64,000 bases of DNA from NCBI GenBank assembly GCA_022495995.1, contig JAFEMH010001471.1, positions 248,001-312,000 on the forward strand. Direction: 5' to 3'. Within the stretch, counting starts at the first letter, position 1, and every line of letters begins with the position of its first letter. Positions 23,227-35,640 of the stretch are shown piece after piece. This DNA comes from Adenophora triphylla var. japonica (Eukaryota > Streptophyta > Magnoliopsida > Asterales > Campanulaceae). The notes under the pieces were generated by a model that saw only the letters and a program-made list of their open reading frames with translations, had not been told where the DNA came from and ran no database searches. The position numbers were made by a program, and so were the translations under genes.

Positions 23227-23355
23227 CGGTATGTTTGGCAACTCGATTTCAATTCGTTGAATTAAAATTGAAAGGGTTAAATTAGTTTCACGGAATTCAT
23301 TTTGTTCTTCTAATTTCAAATTCAAGTCTTGAAATTGAGGTTGCCAAACATACCC
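23227..23355. mobile_element. Tourist/PIF-Harbinger-like MITE
   Basis: The 129 bp element has ends CGGTATGTTTGGCAAC and GTTGCCAAACATACCC and the 3 bp TSD taa (23224-23226, 23356-23358). Only the outermost base of the inverted repeat mismatches. The TAA target and the end sequence favour PIF/Harbinger. Confidence 0.75.
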
Positions 23356-23567
23356 TAAGTAAATTTTGACCGATACTTATTCAAAATATGTTTCGTGGTA
23401 AAATCTTATTATTATATAAGAACGCTGCGGCAAATCATTACGAGAATGAGTAGTAGTTCCAAATTTGTATTTTGGAGGCTTATAAAAGTTTGGAGTTATT
23501 TTTTAGGGCCTAGAATCACCTCGGAGTCCAAAAATATTTTTTTCATTATACTTTACCGTCACGAGAA

Positions 23568-24492
23568 TTGTTATTTACCCCCGCAACATTACTGAATACC
23601 CCCGCAATACTAAGTCTATCCAACATTCAACACTAGTCACACCACCACTTTCCCTATTTTACCCCTTCTTTTTCATTCAACATCTCCTTTGCTCATTCAT
23701 CACCACCATCTTCCCTACCACCATTACTATCTCACCATGACCTTCACCACTATCATTATTGGAAACTTCATCATCAAAAAATTGCATAAACTATTCCTAA
23801 CATAAAAGGTTCGATAATTGTCACCCAATAAAAAAAAATCAACAGCAGATTTGCAAAAAAAAATGTATAAAACGATTTTCTTTTGGGAGTTTATTTAGAA
23901 ACATTTGAAAAAAAATTGAAAGAACGATTTTTTTTTTAAGGAATTAATTTAGAACATCAAAAGGGAAACTCATATGACTATTTCCAACCTACCAACCCAC
24001 CTTCACATATTGTCGTAGAAGAGAAGGTGAAAAGGTTTATTTCCAGATCTAAATACGAGAGAGGGAGACGACGCCGGAGAAAATGACATCGGCGGCAATG
24101 GAGATGAAGGGGGGGTAGTCCAGATCTAGACATGGGAAGAGATCGGAGGCGGCAGGGGCAACAAATACTAAATACTTGGATTTGGAGTTTTCGAATTATA
24201 GGACTAGATTTGGAGGTTTCTTGATTAATATGAAAAAAGAGAAGTGAGAGAGGAGGAGAGAAGAGATGATGGTGGGGTGGGTGGTTGGTTGGTTCATGGA
24301 GGAAGAAGAGATGAAGGAGGGAGAGGGACGGAGAAGACAGAGGTGAAGAATGGGGAAGAATGGCGGTGTGGTGGGCCGAAGAAGAAAGGGGTAAAATAGG
24401 GAAAGGGGAGGTGTGACTAGTGTTGAATATTTGATAGACTTAGTATTGTAGGGATATTCAGTAATGTTGCGGGGATAAATAACAATTCTCAA
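23568..24492. mobile_element. Mutator-like foldback element
   Basis: Inverted ends of about 120 bp: GAGAATTGTTATTTACCCCC on + at 23568 and its counterpart in reverse ending at 24492, continuing through the CAACATTACTGAATA and TATTTTACCCC blocks. Long inverted ends starting GAGAA fit non-autonomous MULEs. I could not confirm a 9 bp TSD. The interior (24040-24160) has a GC-richer patch with GACGACGCCGGAGAAAATG, possibly host-derived. Confidence 0.6.
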
Positions 24493-24602
24493 AGAGAAAC
24501 TCATTTTAGAAAAAGCTCTTTTTTGAAGTATTTAAATTAATCTTTGCCAATTTTCATGTTGAAAAAAAAAATCTACTTCTATCATTGTTAAAAAAAAAAC
24601 TT

Positions 24603-24722
24603 AAACCCTTACTTCTAGCCCCCTGGACTTTTGTTACTTTCGCGTCTAAGATTTAAAAAGATGATAAACATCAACTAATAATTTAAACCCTATAATTACA
24701 AAGAGGTTGAGGGTATTGTTCA
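24603..24722. repeat. Direct repeat, copy 2
   Basis: Counterpart of 22902-23035 in the same orientation, starting ACCCTTACTTCTAGCCCCCT. It suggests a segmental duplication of the gene's upstream flank, or that the bracketed 1.57 kb entered as a unit. Confidence 0.8.
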
Positions 24723-24790
24723 TTTTGTTTATATTTAATTTATAATTTTGTGAGTTTCTAATAAAATTATTATTTTGTCTTACTTCTCGT

Positions 24791-25234
24791 TAGGGACGGC
24801 AATTTGACAATTTGATCGAACTCAATATGAACCGAATGCGATTCAATGTTCGGTTTGCAAATTTTAAACCCGGATGGGTCGAATCGGGTTCGGATAATGC
24901 TGCTGATCCGACTAAAACTCGACCCGACTCGACCCAATCTTACCCAAACCCTAAATAATAGGTTAATATAAAATATAAGTAAAATATTGTTTAATATTTT
25001 CCTAAATTATATATTTTTTTTATTTTTTTTGTGAGTGAGAATTTTATTATTTTAAACTATTCTTTATTGAACATTCAACATTTTGCTAAAAAATGAATTT
25101 GGCTCAAATAAATTTGGGCCAAAAAAATAACTTTTGATATAAGCTCGGGTCGGAATGGAGCGTTCATGAAGTTCTTAAGTATTTGGGTCGGATCAGGGAT
25201 GGGTCCATAAATTTAAGATTTAGGGTCGGTCCTA
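24791..25234. mobile_element. Non-autonomous hAT element, 444 bp
   Basis: Flanked by the perfect 8 bp TSD cttctcgt (24783-24790, 25235-25242). Ends are TAGGGACGGC and GGTCGGTCCTA. The interior contains words such as CGACCCGACTCGACCC. No coding capacity. Confidence 0.85.
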
Positions 25235-25370
25235 CTTCTCGTTATATTGTATGTATCCTTAGTAGAGAAATTTTGTCTTCTTTTTTGTCGATAATCTTTT
25301 TCTTCTCTCAATTGTGAGATGTTTATATTTCTTCTTCTTGTTACAATGATTGGTGAACGGAAAAAAAGTG

Positions 25371-25966
25371 ACGGGCCAGGCCCAACGAATTATGAATTCC
25401 AACATTTCAGACATCACCAAGACACTACTATGGAGTGGGCTAGTCCAATTGATACAACGCCCATGGCCCAACAACAAAGATCAGTCAACCTAGCTCATTG
25501 TCCGACCATCCTTGGTCCCGACATAGCTTCGTCCGACATACGATTATTTACTTGTACAATTTCTATCAAGCAAAGGCACAATATCAGGTTGACTTTGAAT
25601 ACTCAAGCGACCTCGACCTACCAACACGTACGTCCGCCTACGTCGTTATTTGTAACCACCTCCTACATTCTCGGAGACAGTTAGGCCCACCACATCTCCG
25701 TGATTCTAGGAATTTACAATGATCCCATGACACCACTATAAATACCAGACAACATACAACGTTAAAAGATAATGTCTTATTTGCTATTCTGAATATATGT
25801 TATTCATTTCAGTTTATAAGCTCAATATACCATATCTCATCATCACGCCGGAGGGTCTTAGCCGGAAACCACCCCGACAAGTCGTTTGTTCGTGGTTTTA
25901 GGTCACATTAGCTGGAGATCAACCTAATTGCTGGACTAAGGCTGATCTGGATCATTTTCTACGTCA
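25371..25966 (+). mobile_element. LTR fragment of gypsy-like element B
   Basis: A promoter-like segment with CACTATAAATACCAG near 25733-25747 is followed by an LTR-end-like ACGTCA and then TGGTTCCATTGCCGGGAA at 25973, which looks like a primer binding site. The start near TGACGGGCC (about 25371) is a guess. The element is cut off at 26053 by the next LTR insertion, so superfamily and TSD cannot be confirmed. Confidence 0.45.
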
Positions 25967-25972
25967 TCTGTT

Positions 25973-25992
25973 TGGTTCCATTGCCGGGAAAC
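25973..25992 (+). other. Putative primer binding site of element B
   Basis: TGGTTCCATTGCCGGGAA follows the presumed LTR end by six bases and has the look of a tRNA 3'-end complement. An open frame begins with ATG at 26033, where a gag could start, but the next element interrupts it after seven codons. Confidence 0.45.
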
Positions 25993-26053
25993 GATAAACA
26001 TTAGACCTTGAAACTTTACTTAAACCACAAACATGGTGTCTGATGGTCATACT

Positions 26054-27356
26054 TGTAAGTACCCCAATCCGGATCGCTCTCCATCCGATCATGTGGAAAG
26101 GACATCGAGGGTATACTTCCTCGCGATCACAAAGTCCCGTGGCTTCCTAAGGATCAAACGGACCAAGCCAAACCAAGGAAGGACCTTTCAGGCATTTACA
26201 AACTTGAAGGACTTCTGCAGGAATGACACAAAAGTCAAAAAACTGACAGATTAAAGAGTGAGCCGTGCGGACCTCTTTGCTGCATGGTTAGTCCATACGG
26301 ACCACCTTGTCAACACGCCACATGACACAAAAGTCAAGATGTTTGATTGATTAAAGTCAAAGCCGTGCGGACCAAATGACTGATTAAACTCTCAAACGTG
26401 CGAACCACTTTGTCCAGGCCCAGACCCAGACCCTATAAATACTAGCCTCCAACAGCTTCAAAATCATTCAAAAACATCACAAACATCATCCCCCTTCATT
26501 CCCCTCCATTAGTTTCACTCATATTCACCCACATTCCCTCAAAATCCCCACGAAAACACCTACCGATCCATCCCAAGATCAACACACATCTCCATTCATC
26601 CCGATCCATCCCGAGATCCACACTACTCACAAACACCAACAAACACCAACGACACCCGACAATGACTCAAAAGCGGCCAAAACCCACAAGTTTAGCGAGT
26701 GTGAACGAGAGTTAATTAGGGGAGATTTTGTCATATGTGATGGCAAAACTTCTTTCCTCTTTAAAATCACCACAAATTGACCACGTTCCCCCGAGGAAGA
26801 TAGAAAGAAACCAACATTAGTGAGATCTCCTTCCGAACCCTAAATAACTGCTTTAATTTCCCGATCTTTAAATATTATTGTTTAAACACATCGTTTAAAA
26901 TGTTGACTTTACTATATATGTCATAGACCCAAACCATCTAAATGATCCTAAAAGATCTTCCAGGCACAATGTGCACAAGAATGGAGGTTTGACGGGGATA
27001 GTGGTTTGTTCCTGTTCCGTTGTATTTCCATTATTTATCCTCAAATATACTTCATTTCTTAAAACATACACACATACACAATTTTCAAAGAAGGGTTTAG
27101 GAAGACTCATGTATATGAGGCATTTCGGGTGAGCATTAAAAAATCTCTTCCCGAGGCGTAACCTGACCTCCGAACCAAAAAATCTCATCACACAACAAAA
27201 AGCCTTTTTTCAATGTTTTTGGCATAACTAAAAACGGTGTGGCGACTCTCTTTTCAAAGAAATTCATTCGTCCAATCTTTGAAACAACTTTTTCACCCTC
27301 CCAAGGAGGGAGGCCCCGACCTCATGCCACGGGTGCAGCCGGATTGGGTAATTTCA
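26054..27356 (+). repeat. 5' LTR of Tat-like gypsy element 2
   Basis: It starts TGTAAGTACCCCAATCC, almost the same as the LTR of element 3 (TGTAAGTACGCCAATCC at 54411, minus strand). It has TATAAATA at 26434-26441 and the family-typical GTGTGGCGACTCTC block near 27239, and ends GGTAATTTCA at 27356. A primer binding site follows at once. Upstream of the TATA box are repeats with GCCGTGCGGACC. The 3' LTR is not in the window, so the TSD cannot be checked; the left flank is atact. Confidence 0.8.
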
Positions 27357-27358
27357 GC

Positions 27359-27376
27359 TGGTGACTCTGCTGGGGG
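27359..27376 (+). other. Primer binding site of Tat-like element 2
   Basis: TGGTGACTCTGCTGGGGG, two bases after the LTR. It resembles the TGGCGACTCTGCTGGGGA site of element C at 33911. Sites of this type in Tat/Ogre-like elements are thought to pair with a tRNA-Arg. Confidence 0.75.
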
Positions 27377-27588
27377 AAGAAACTTGTTTTTAAAACTTCT
27401 AAGATTTTTAAAACATGGTGTGGGTCAAACTTTCGTTTTACCCCTTCTTTGACTATTGTGTGTGCGTGTGTGTTTTACTTTTTTTGTCTTGCTTATTCAA
27501 AATACAAAAAAAAAAATATGTATAATAATATGTTTGTGTACACACCTTTAAAACACATTTTGCAAAACTTATGTTTTACTCAAAAAAG
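27377..27588 (+). other. Leader of Tat-like element 2, left part
   Basis: Untranslated leader with GGGTCAAACTTTCGTTTT, matching GGGTCAGACTTTCGTTTT in element C. It is cut by CACTA-1 at 27592 and resumes at 51995. Confidence 0.7.
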
Positions 27589-27600
27589 GAACACTACAAG

Positions 27601-27995
27601 AATAAGGGTTTTTAGCCACAGTAGTCGGATCGTGGTAAATAGAGATAAAACTGTGGCTAATAGTATTTATCACTGTTTTGTCACGTTTTTATGTCCGATG
27701 CTTTTGTGAGCGTCGCTTATACTGTTCTACAGTTTCTAAACCGTGACAAATAGTATTTGCTACGGTTATGGTCACGGTTAAAAACCGTAATACAATTAGT
27801 ATGATATATGTTATTTTTTTTTATTTATCACGGTTGTTGTGACATTTAAAAACGGTGCAATTTTTAATACTTGTGACAATTTAGAACCGTCATAGAAGTT
27901 ATGTGCGACATATAAATTATTATTTGTATGTGCGACATATAAATTATTAACGTGGCAAATGATACCATAATGTGTGTTTTTATATTTGTAACACA
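27601..27995. repeat. Left subterminal repeats of CACTA-1
   Basis: Repeated direct and inverted words around CCGTGACAAATAGTATTT and GTCACGGTT. The matching set is at 51838-51985. Such subterminal repeats are transposase-binding sites in characterised CACTA elements; here that role is inferred. Confidence 0.7.
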
Positions 27996-28742
27996 ATTCA
28001 AAACTGTGATATATAGATTTTTTTAATTATAAAATCTAATGTACTATATATTCATTGTAATACATTTAGTAGGAATAAAAGAGTTAAATGACCATTTTAA
28101 CCGTAATGCATAAATTTCCATAAAAATCCACAAATGGTGATACAAGTGCTTAAACAAAAATCCTAAATAATTCATTCTAGTAAGTCAAATCTAACAACTA
28201 TTTATAAAGCATTTGCTACTATTAACCATTTGTCTGAAGTAAAACATGTACAAAAGTGTAATCATGGCCATAATCTAGTCTAAAACATTAAAGTTTTGAA
28301 GTTGAAGTTGATGTTGAAGTTAAAGATCAAAGAGACATCATCAAGGCTCCAATCCTGTCATGCATATACAGAAAAGCAAATCTTCATATGTGAATGAATA
28401 TCGTTGACAATTGAAAATATAAACAAAATCACGAGTACTTCATATTTTAGATTTAAAACAAATGGATAATAATTACTAATCGATGACATGACATATTATA
28501 AGTTTGAAAAAAACTAACAAAGAAATTATGTAAAAAAACTTGAGTATGAATTAAAAAAATTTACTTACAAAAAAAGTCATCTAACTACAAATCTCATCTG
28601 ACACATCATCACCCGATGTTGTAGGAATCTGTGAACAAGAAAATGATGTGGATTAGTCATAAGTAATCCTATGAAATAAATACAAGAATAAATAGAGTAC
28701 TCATTATATTGTAGTCAGTTAATACACAAATTCATCAATACA
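27996..28742 (-). other. CACTA-1 left internal part, possible last exon
   Basis: AT-rich. At about 28585-28632 the minus strand has a splice-acceptor-like TTGTTCACAG followed by IPTTSGDDVSDEICS and a stop, which looks like the acidic last exon of a CACTA gene. No other feature is seen. Confidence 0.35.
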
Positions 28743-28774
28743 CACTACAAGAAAGTTGGTTATTGGGCAACACG

Positions 28775-29175
28775 CGACCGCCGTATATAGTTATTATATA
28801 CGACGGATAAACGAAGCCGCCGTATATAGTTGGTTATATACGGCGGTATGCTATATCCGCCGTAAATATAAAGAATATATACGGCGGTATGCTATATCCG
28901 CCGTAAATATAAAGAGCATATACAGCGGTATGCTATATCCGCCGTTTATATAAGTTATATACGGCGGTCACATGGAGGCGTCGTATATACTTATATACGT
29001 ACATCGTATAAAATTGACATATACCGACCTTATATCGTAGTTATATACGGCGGTTGACAAGTAGCCGCCATATATATTAGTTATATACGGCGAAAAACAC
29101 GGAGCCACCGTAAATAGAGACTTATATACGGCGACATATACGTAAACCGCCGTATATATTAATATATACCGCGTA
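28775..29175. repeat. Left subterminal array of CACTA-2
   Basis: More than ten direct and inverted copies of TATATACGGCGG or its complement CCGCCGTATATA, often paired as small palindromes. One unit of about 54 bp is repeated in tandem at 28845-28930. Confidence 0.9.
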
Positions 29176-30559
29176 AAATAAATTTCCCCAAAATTCCCTC
29201 TCTATTCTATTGTTCCCGCAAAAATTCCCAAAACCTTACCTAGGTTTGATTCTCAATCGACGGTGAAGAACGCAGCTCCAATGAAGAACCCAGCTCCGGT
29301 GAAGACGGTTGCAGATCTGAAAACTATTAGCTTCGCCCTGAAGACCTGCCGCCGGTGACCATTGAAGGTATGTGAATATTTGCTCACTCTTGGTGTGTAG
29401 CTACTCATTTTGACCTTTTGTTGAATATTTGCTCATATTCAACAGGTTTGATTATCAATCGCCCTATTTTGTGACGTCGATCTCTGAGCCGGCATCCGAC
29501 CAAATTCCAGGTTAGTCTACCTCTTTCTCTTGAAAATTTTGAAGATATTTTTTAATCATTTTCCGGTTGAGTGGTTTGGTGGTAATTTTGACTGATGTTG
29601 TTATATTTTGTTGTTGGTGTTGTCCTAGTTATGTGAAACTTTTGAAATTTGCAAAATGCATTGCAAATTATGTGCCTCCGACAGATTTAAGTTTAATTAA
29701 CATATTTAAGGTTAATTACTGTATAAGCAGATGAGAGGTTAATTAACAGATCTAGTTTAACAAGTTTAACTAATTTGACTTTCTAAATTTGTTTCTGTTT
29801 GGTGTGCTTTTTACAGATTTACAGAAATAATATTTGGAAATTTTGCTAATCTAGGTTTTTCCTTCTTGGTTGGCTATCATTTCCTTCGTTATTTGCTACT
29901 CAATGTTTCCTTCAGAGTGAATTGTGTGATAGAATTGTGCTTTTTGAGATTTTGTATTATGTGCTTAGTGGATACATGTTAATTTTGGTGGTTGTTTATT
30001 AGTTCATATGTGAAGAGTTTGATATAGACCGTAGGTAGAGTTTTGAATTTATTTCAATGTCCAGAAATTGTCTTAGCCCTCTTTCTGCTCTAGTTCAGTC
30101 GCTTCCAACAATAGTAATTAATATGAACATAATAAAAGTAAGCAGATCAATTAAGCAAAAAGTGATAGTCTTTAACCCCACCCTGCATCGCCTCATTCAT
30201 AATGTATCATCATGTTTCTCTGTTCATTTCATATTGATTTACTTTCTATTCAATTTCATAATCCCAGTGATTCAGTTTCTATATATATATAGGTTGAGAA
30301 AAAAGCTTAGGTATCTTGGATCAACACATTACTTTATGAGAAAAAAGCTTAGGTATCTTGAATCAACTAATTTGTGTCTCTCGGTCTTATATATAGGTTG
30401 TATTTTAACGTTAAAAATATCAAATCATATATGGACAAAAGTTGGATTGATTTGGGTAACCGGATTTCAAATGAGTATATGTCTGGGATTGACAACTTCC
30501 TCATCTTTGCATTCTCAAAAAATTCTCTTGGTGCTAAAGAAATATATTGTCCTTGAAAA
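29176..30559 (+). other. 5' untranslated and intron region of CACTA-2
   Basis: No convincing coding exon. A 174-codon open frame at 30057-30581 has no family character and is interrupted where real tnp2 coding begins. A short direct repeat (AAAAAGCTTAGGTATCTTG) occurs at about 30300 and 30341. Confidence 0.55.
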
Positions 30560-32823
30560 AAATGCTCAAATCGTTACCTAAAAGACCGTGCAACCGTGAA
30601 ATCACATTGTATTGAAGTGGGATTTGAAACAGCTTACAAGAATTGGACTAGGTATGGGGAAGAGTACATTTCGTCGTATAAGAATGATAATAATGATAGG
30701 ACAACTGAAGATGGCATTGAAATTGACTTGGGCGTGCAAGATTGTATGAGGCAAATTGTACATGAAGGGATGGGTATGCCGGATAGTAACTAGCCAGGAA
30801 TTGAAGAAATCGTACAATCAGATGCAGCCACTGCAAAGTTTCTTAAGTTTTTGAGAGATTCTGATCAAGCCTTGTGGGAAGGGTGTGATAAGTTTACAGT
30901 ACTCTCATTTATTGCAGAACTTATGCACTGGAAGGCTAATTATCGAGTGACCGATAAGGGATTTACTTCTTTATTAAAGATTTTCATTAGGGCATTGCCT
31001 CAGTCAGCAAAAGTGTCAAATTTATATCGTGAGGTGTACAAGATGGCTGCAGATTTGGGTTTCAGTTATAAAACATGGGATACGTGCATTAATCATTATA
31101 TGTTGTTTCGAAATAAAACTGAAAAACTTACTAAATGTGAAATTTGTGGAGCCTCAAGATATAAGCAACAAGAAGAAGGGGGTAGCGGTGAAGGTGCGAA
31201 AACAAGTGGGAATAATAAACTTTCCAAGCAGGTAGCGATGGAGAAAGTATGGTATTTTCCCTTGAAGCCAAGGTTGCAAAGGTTGTATTGGTCATCTAAG
31301 ACCGCGACACTCATGAGATTGCATGCAAAGAAAAGAATAGACGATGGTGTGCTGAGACATCCTACAGACTCTCGTGCGTGGAAGGGATTTGATGAACGTT
31401 ATCCATTATTTTCAAGTGAAATTCGGAATGTTAGATTGGGATTAGCATCTGATGAATTTAATCCTTTCAAAACAATGACTATATCTCACAGTACTTGGCC
31501 GATTGTGCTTATGCCATACAATCTTCCACCTTGGTTATGCATGAAACAACCATATTTTTTCTTGTCGATGCTTACTCAAGGCCCAAAAGGGCCTGGCAAC
31601 AAGATAGATGTGTATCTCCAACCGTTAATTGATGAGTTGAAGGAATTGTGGGAAGATGGTATATCAACTTATGATGCATCAAGGAACGAGTTGTTCACTT
31701 TACGAGCTTCACTATTATGGACAATAAATGACTTCCTGCATATGCAATGTTGTCTGGATGGAGCACTAAAGGTGAATATGCTTGCCCTTGTTGCAATGTG
31801 AGACCTCAAGCACGATGGTTGGAACATGGTGGCAAGTATTGTTATATTGGTCATCGACGCTTCTTGCCTAGGAGTCATGCTTTTCGTAAGGATAAAATCT
31901 CTTTTGATGGTACTCATGAAGTGAGAGATAAGCCAAAGTTATTGTTTGGAATAAAATTGCTTAAACAAGTTGAAATATGGAAACAGAGTATAAATTAGAA
32001 GATGTTTTTAAAAAGAGGAAAAGAGAAGAGGGGGAGAAGCAACAAGCCAAGTTGGAGAAGAGAAAGGTTCCTAAGTTGTGTCACAATTGGAAAAAGAGGA
32101 GTATCTTCTTTGAGTTGTCATATTGGGCAAATAATAATGTTCGTCATGATCTTGATGTTATGCACATTGAAAAAAATGTGTGTGATAATGTTCTACATAC
32201 TCTGTTAGGTACTGCGGAGAAATCAAAAGATAATGAGAAATCAAGAAGAGACCTAAAAGAGATGAACATTCGGAAACCATTGCATCTACAAATGCTTCCA
32301 TCTCGCAAAGAAATTATGCCTCCGGCTCAGTTCACAATGAGTAAGAAGCATAAAGACACATTCTTGAAAGTTTTAAAGGGAGTCAAAGTCCCTGATAGCT
32401 ACTCGATAGTCATATTTTGCTCCAACAACTACTCCCCTTAGCTGTTCGAAAAACATTGCCTACTTTTGTTGTAAAAGCCATCATTGAGTTGACAAATTTC
32501 TTTAGGCAACTATCCTCAAAGGTGAATACATTTGCTGATCTCGAAAAGATACAAGATCAGATGGCTGTCACACTATGCGCTCTCGAGAAAATATTCCCAC
32601 CAGCTTTCTTTGATGTTATGGAGCACTTGCCGGTGCATTTAGCCGAGGAGGCCTTGCTAGCAGGCCCAATACAATTTCGTTGGATGTATCTGGTAGAGAG
32701 GTACATCCATATTAAATTTATTTTGAAAAAAGTTAAATTCCTTTTTACATCTGGTTTAGCACAAGTAAATGTTTTTGTAGGTTTCTACTTACATTAAAAT
32801 TATATGTTCGAAATCGAGCCCAC

Positions 32824-33909
32824 TGTTAGTACCCGTCCGAAAAAAGGCATTTTAAATGTTTGGCCCGGTTAATATTAAAGAAACCCTAAAAATCCCTTAA
32901 TCCCTTCATCCGTACCTGCGCCGTCATTGCTGCGTGGAAAGTACGCCAGATCAAAGTGCCGATCGGCCTTTTACCCGTGGTATGGCCGATCGACCCTTTT
33001 ATTTTGTGCCGATCGTACCTAGCATCCTTGTGCCGATCGACCCTTTGTTTTGAGCCGATCGACCCTTTATTTTAAGGCCGATCGACCCTTGCTCTGGCCC
33101 AGCCCAGATACCGAAGCACTATAAATAAGTGTGCCCGGCTCCCATTCTAGACACAAATTACTCGGGAGAAACGAGACTACTCTTGTTTTACCCACAGTTC
33201 TTTTTACTCTCTTCGAATCGCCCTAGATTCGACCCCAAAGTCTTGCTACAATTGGTAAGACTCTTTTTAATATTTTTGTTCCCTATTATTATTATTGTCT
33301 TATTATATTTGCATGCTTATTATATTTTAATTGTTCCTTTATGCTAGATTTAGGACTGTTTTAATATATTTAAATATGCAATAGCCGAGGATGATCTAAG
33401 GTTTCGCCCAAGGAACCCAATGGATCTAGGAACTATTTCTTACCTTCCACCTTAGTTATAATTATCCCATGATCAACAATGCCCCAAGGATGAACGTTGA
33501 TTAGTGCACCTTCCGAGGGCCTAACTCAAAGGTTCTAGGGTGTGATCATCAATTAATTCTTTCTCTCCCCTCCTCCTTATGCATGATCCCGTTTCTTCTA
33601 TCTATTCCTGTAAACACCGCACACAACCAACACCCCACATGCTAGAAAGACCGATCCGTCGGGCAATAGGAGTGATAGCGTTTCTTCTTACGGTTGTAAC
33701 TTGACCCCAGAACCCAATTAACTGTTTAGCCTTTTTTCAAAGCTTTGGGCTATATCAAAGTGGCGTGGCGACTCTCAAAATTTAAATTAATATTTTTAAT
33801 ATGGTTTAAAGCGAGTGTCACTAAATGAATATCCCATTTCGGTCCGACATTATATGATTAATTATTTCAAACCTCCGAATGCGCGTTGCATCGGGACGGG
33901 GTATTCACA
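32824..33909 (+). repeat. 5' LTR of gypsy C
   Basis: Starts TGTTAGTACCC, ends GGGGTATTCACA. It contains six GCCGATCG-type words between about 32968 and 33088, TATAAATA at 33120-33127 and GTGGCGTGGCGACTCTC near 33762. Confidence 0.95.
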
Positions 33910-33910
33910 G

Positions 33911-33928
33911 TGGCGACTCTGCTGGGGA
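33911..33928 (+). other. Primer binding site of gypsy C
   Basis: TGGCGACTCTGCTGGGGA, one base after the 5' LTR. It is of the Tat/Ogre type, considered complementary to a tRNA-Arg 3' end. Confidence 0.85.
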
Positions 33929-34643
33929 TTGTTTTGAAATTTTTTCAAACTAAGTGGGTCAGACTTTCGTTTTCTTGTGTGGTGTTGTATTTTACTTCCT
34001 TTTTCTTTTTCTCCTATTCTTAACTGTTGCATTGCATGCATGCATCTCATAAAAAAAAAATCTTTCTCTTTTTCCCTTAAAAAAGAATTAGACTTTTTAC
34101 CTCACACTACCACTAGAGTCCGTGTCACACTGCACAGACACCCTTTAACCCATCGGAGAAGCCAAAGTGCGGGAAGCGTGGTGATCATGTCGCCTCCCTT
34201 CCGAGTCTCACTTGGTCATCCACTCATCAGTGCGCTTCGGCTGCACGGTGGGAGCCTGAAATCTAACCCTTGTGTCACCCACTTTGTTAAGAGTACACTC
34301 CCTGTGACCGGTTGGTTTGACTAGCTTTTTTATATAGACAATTAATAAGGTCTTTGTGTTAAGTCACTACGAATCAATAATAGGTCAAGATCTATAGAGA
34401 GAATAAAGGGCACTAAAAATTGATTTCCTTTTAAAGGACGTGCCATGTAAAGTTGAATGCTTGATCTTGTCCTATCATGGGTCTATAGTACTCTCCATAA
34501 ATATCATATTAAATGTCTATATGAGACGGTTAATCGTTAGGATCCACCACTTTAGGACCTTTAGTTAGTTGCGAAAAAGGGGTATCCCTTCCAACCAAGA
34601 GTAGGTTCTATAAAAAAAAATAAAGGGCTTTTTTGTAAATAAA
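33929..34643 (+). other. Leader of gypsy C
   Basis: Untranslated leader. It resembles the leader of Tat-like element 2 (GGGTCAGACTTTCGTTTT; a CACAC-rich segment). No gene is seen. Confidence 0.6.
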
Positions 34644-34649
34644 ATGCTT

Positions 34650-35640
34650 AACCACTCCTCATTTTTAGGACCTTCCGAGGTCCACTCTTCATTTTTAGGA
34701 CCTTCCGAGGTCCGCTCCTCATTTTTAGGACCCTCCGAGGTCCGCTCCTCATTTTTAGGACCCTCCGAGGTCCGCTCCTCATTTTTAGGACCCTCCGAGG
34801 TCCGCTCCTCATTTTTAGGACCCTCCGAGGTCCGCTCCTCATTTTTAGGACCCTTCGAGGTTCACTCCTCATTTTTAGGACCTTCCGAGGTCCGCTCCTC
34901 ACTTCTAAGACCCTCCGAGGTCCGCTCTTCATTTCTAGGACCCTCCGAGGTCCGCTCTTCATTTCTAGGACCCTCCGAGGTCCGCTCTTCATTTCTAGGA
35001 CCCTCCGAGGTCCGCTCTCCATTTCTAGGACCCTCCGAGGTCCGCTCTTCATTTCTAGGACCCTCCGAGGTCCGCTCTTCATTTCTAGGACCCTCCGAGG
35101 TCCGCTCTTCATTTCTAGGACCCTTCGAGGTCCGCTCGGAGGGTCCGCTCTTCATTTCTAGGACCCTCCGAGGTCCGCTCTTCATTTTTAGGACCCTCCG
35201 AGGTCCACTCTCCATTTCTAGGACCCTCCGAGGTCCACTCTCCATTTCTAGGACCCTCCGAGGTCCACTCCTCATCCCTAGGACCCTCCGAGGTCCACTC
35301 TCCATTTCTAGGACCCTCCGAGGTCCACTCCTCATCCCTTGGACCCTTCAAGGTCCACACCCTCTACTACGGATCGCCCTAGGTCCAGTCTCTCTATCTT
35401 GGACCGTTCAAGGTCCACTCTTTGACCCTTCGTTGTGCTCTTCCTATACTAAGTCCACTCTCCCAATCTTAGAACATTCAAGGTCCACTCCTCAATTTAG
35501 GACCCTTCGAGGTCCACTCTCTCTATCTAGGACCATTAAAGGTCCACCCTTCCACCTGAGACTCTTCGAGGTCCACTCTCGTCTCTTGGACCATCCATGG
35601 TCCACTCCTCTACCTTAGACCCCCATGGTCTACAAGTTAG
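34650..35640. repeat. Tandem array 1 of gypsy C (30 bp unit)
   Basis: About 23 near-perfect 30 bp units (core TTAGGACCCTCCGAGGTCCG plus CTCCTCATTT) run to about 35350, then decaying units (GGTCCACTC) to about 35640. Each unit contains the near-palindrome GGACCCTCCGAGGTCC. The long open frames here exist because 30 is a multiple of three. Confidence 0.95.

Noticed and set aside
22902..24722. LTR retrotransposon between the two direct repeats
   Set aside because: The repeats lack TG...CA ends, PBS, polypurine tract and TSD, and are strongly diverged; the interior has only MITE/MULE-like sequence.
25319..25722. Two + frames of 121 and 74 codons
   Set aside because: They overlap a promoter-like LTR segment with a TATA box and PBS; no domain character.
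30057..30581. 174-codon + strand frame
   Set aside because: No recognisable domain, AT-rich hydrophobic composition, includes a (TA)n stretch; lies in the CACTA-2 5' region before true tnp2 coding.
34644..35618. 324-codon open frame and two long antisense frames
   Set aside because: They exist only because the 30 bp tandem unit is a multiple of three; the products are ten-residue repeats with no family character.
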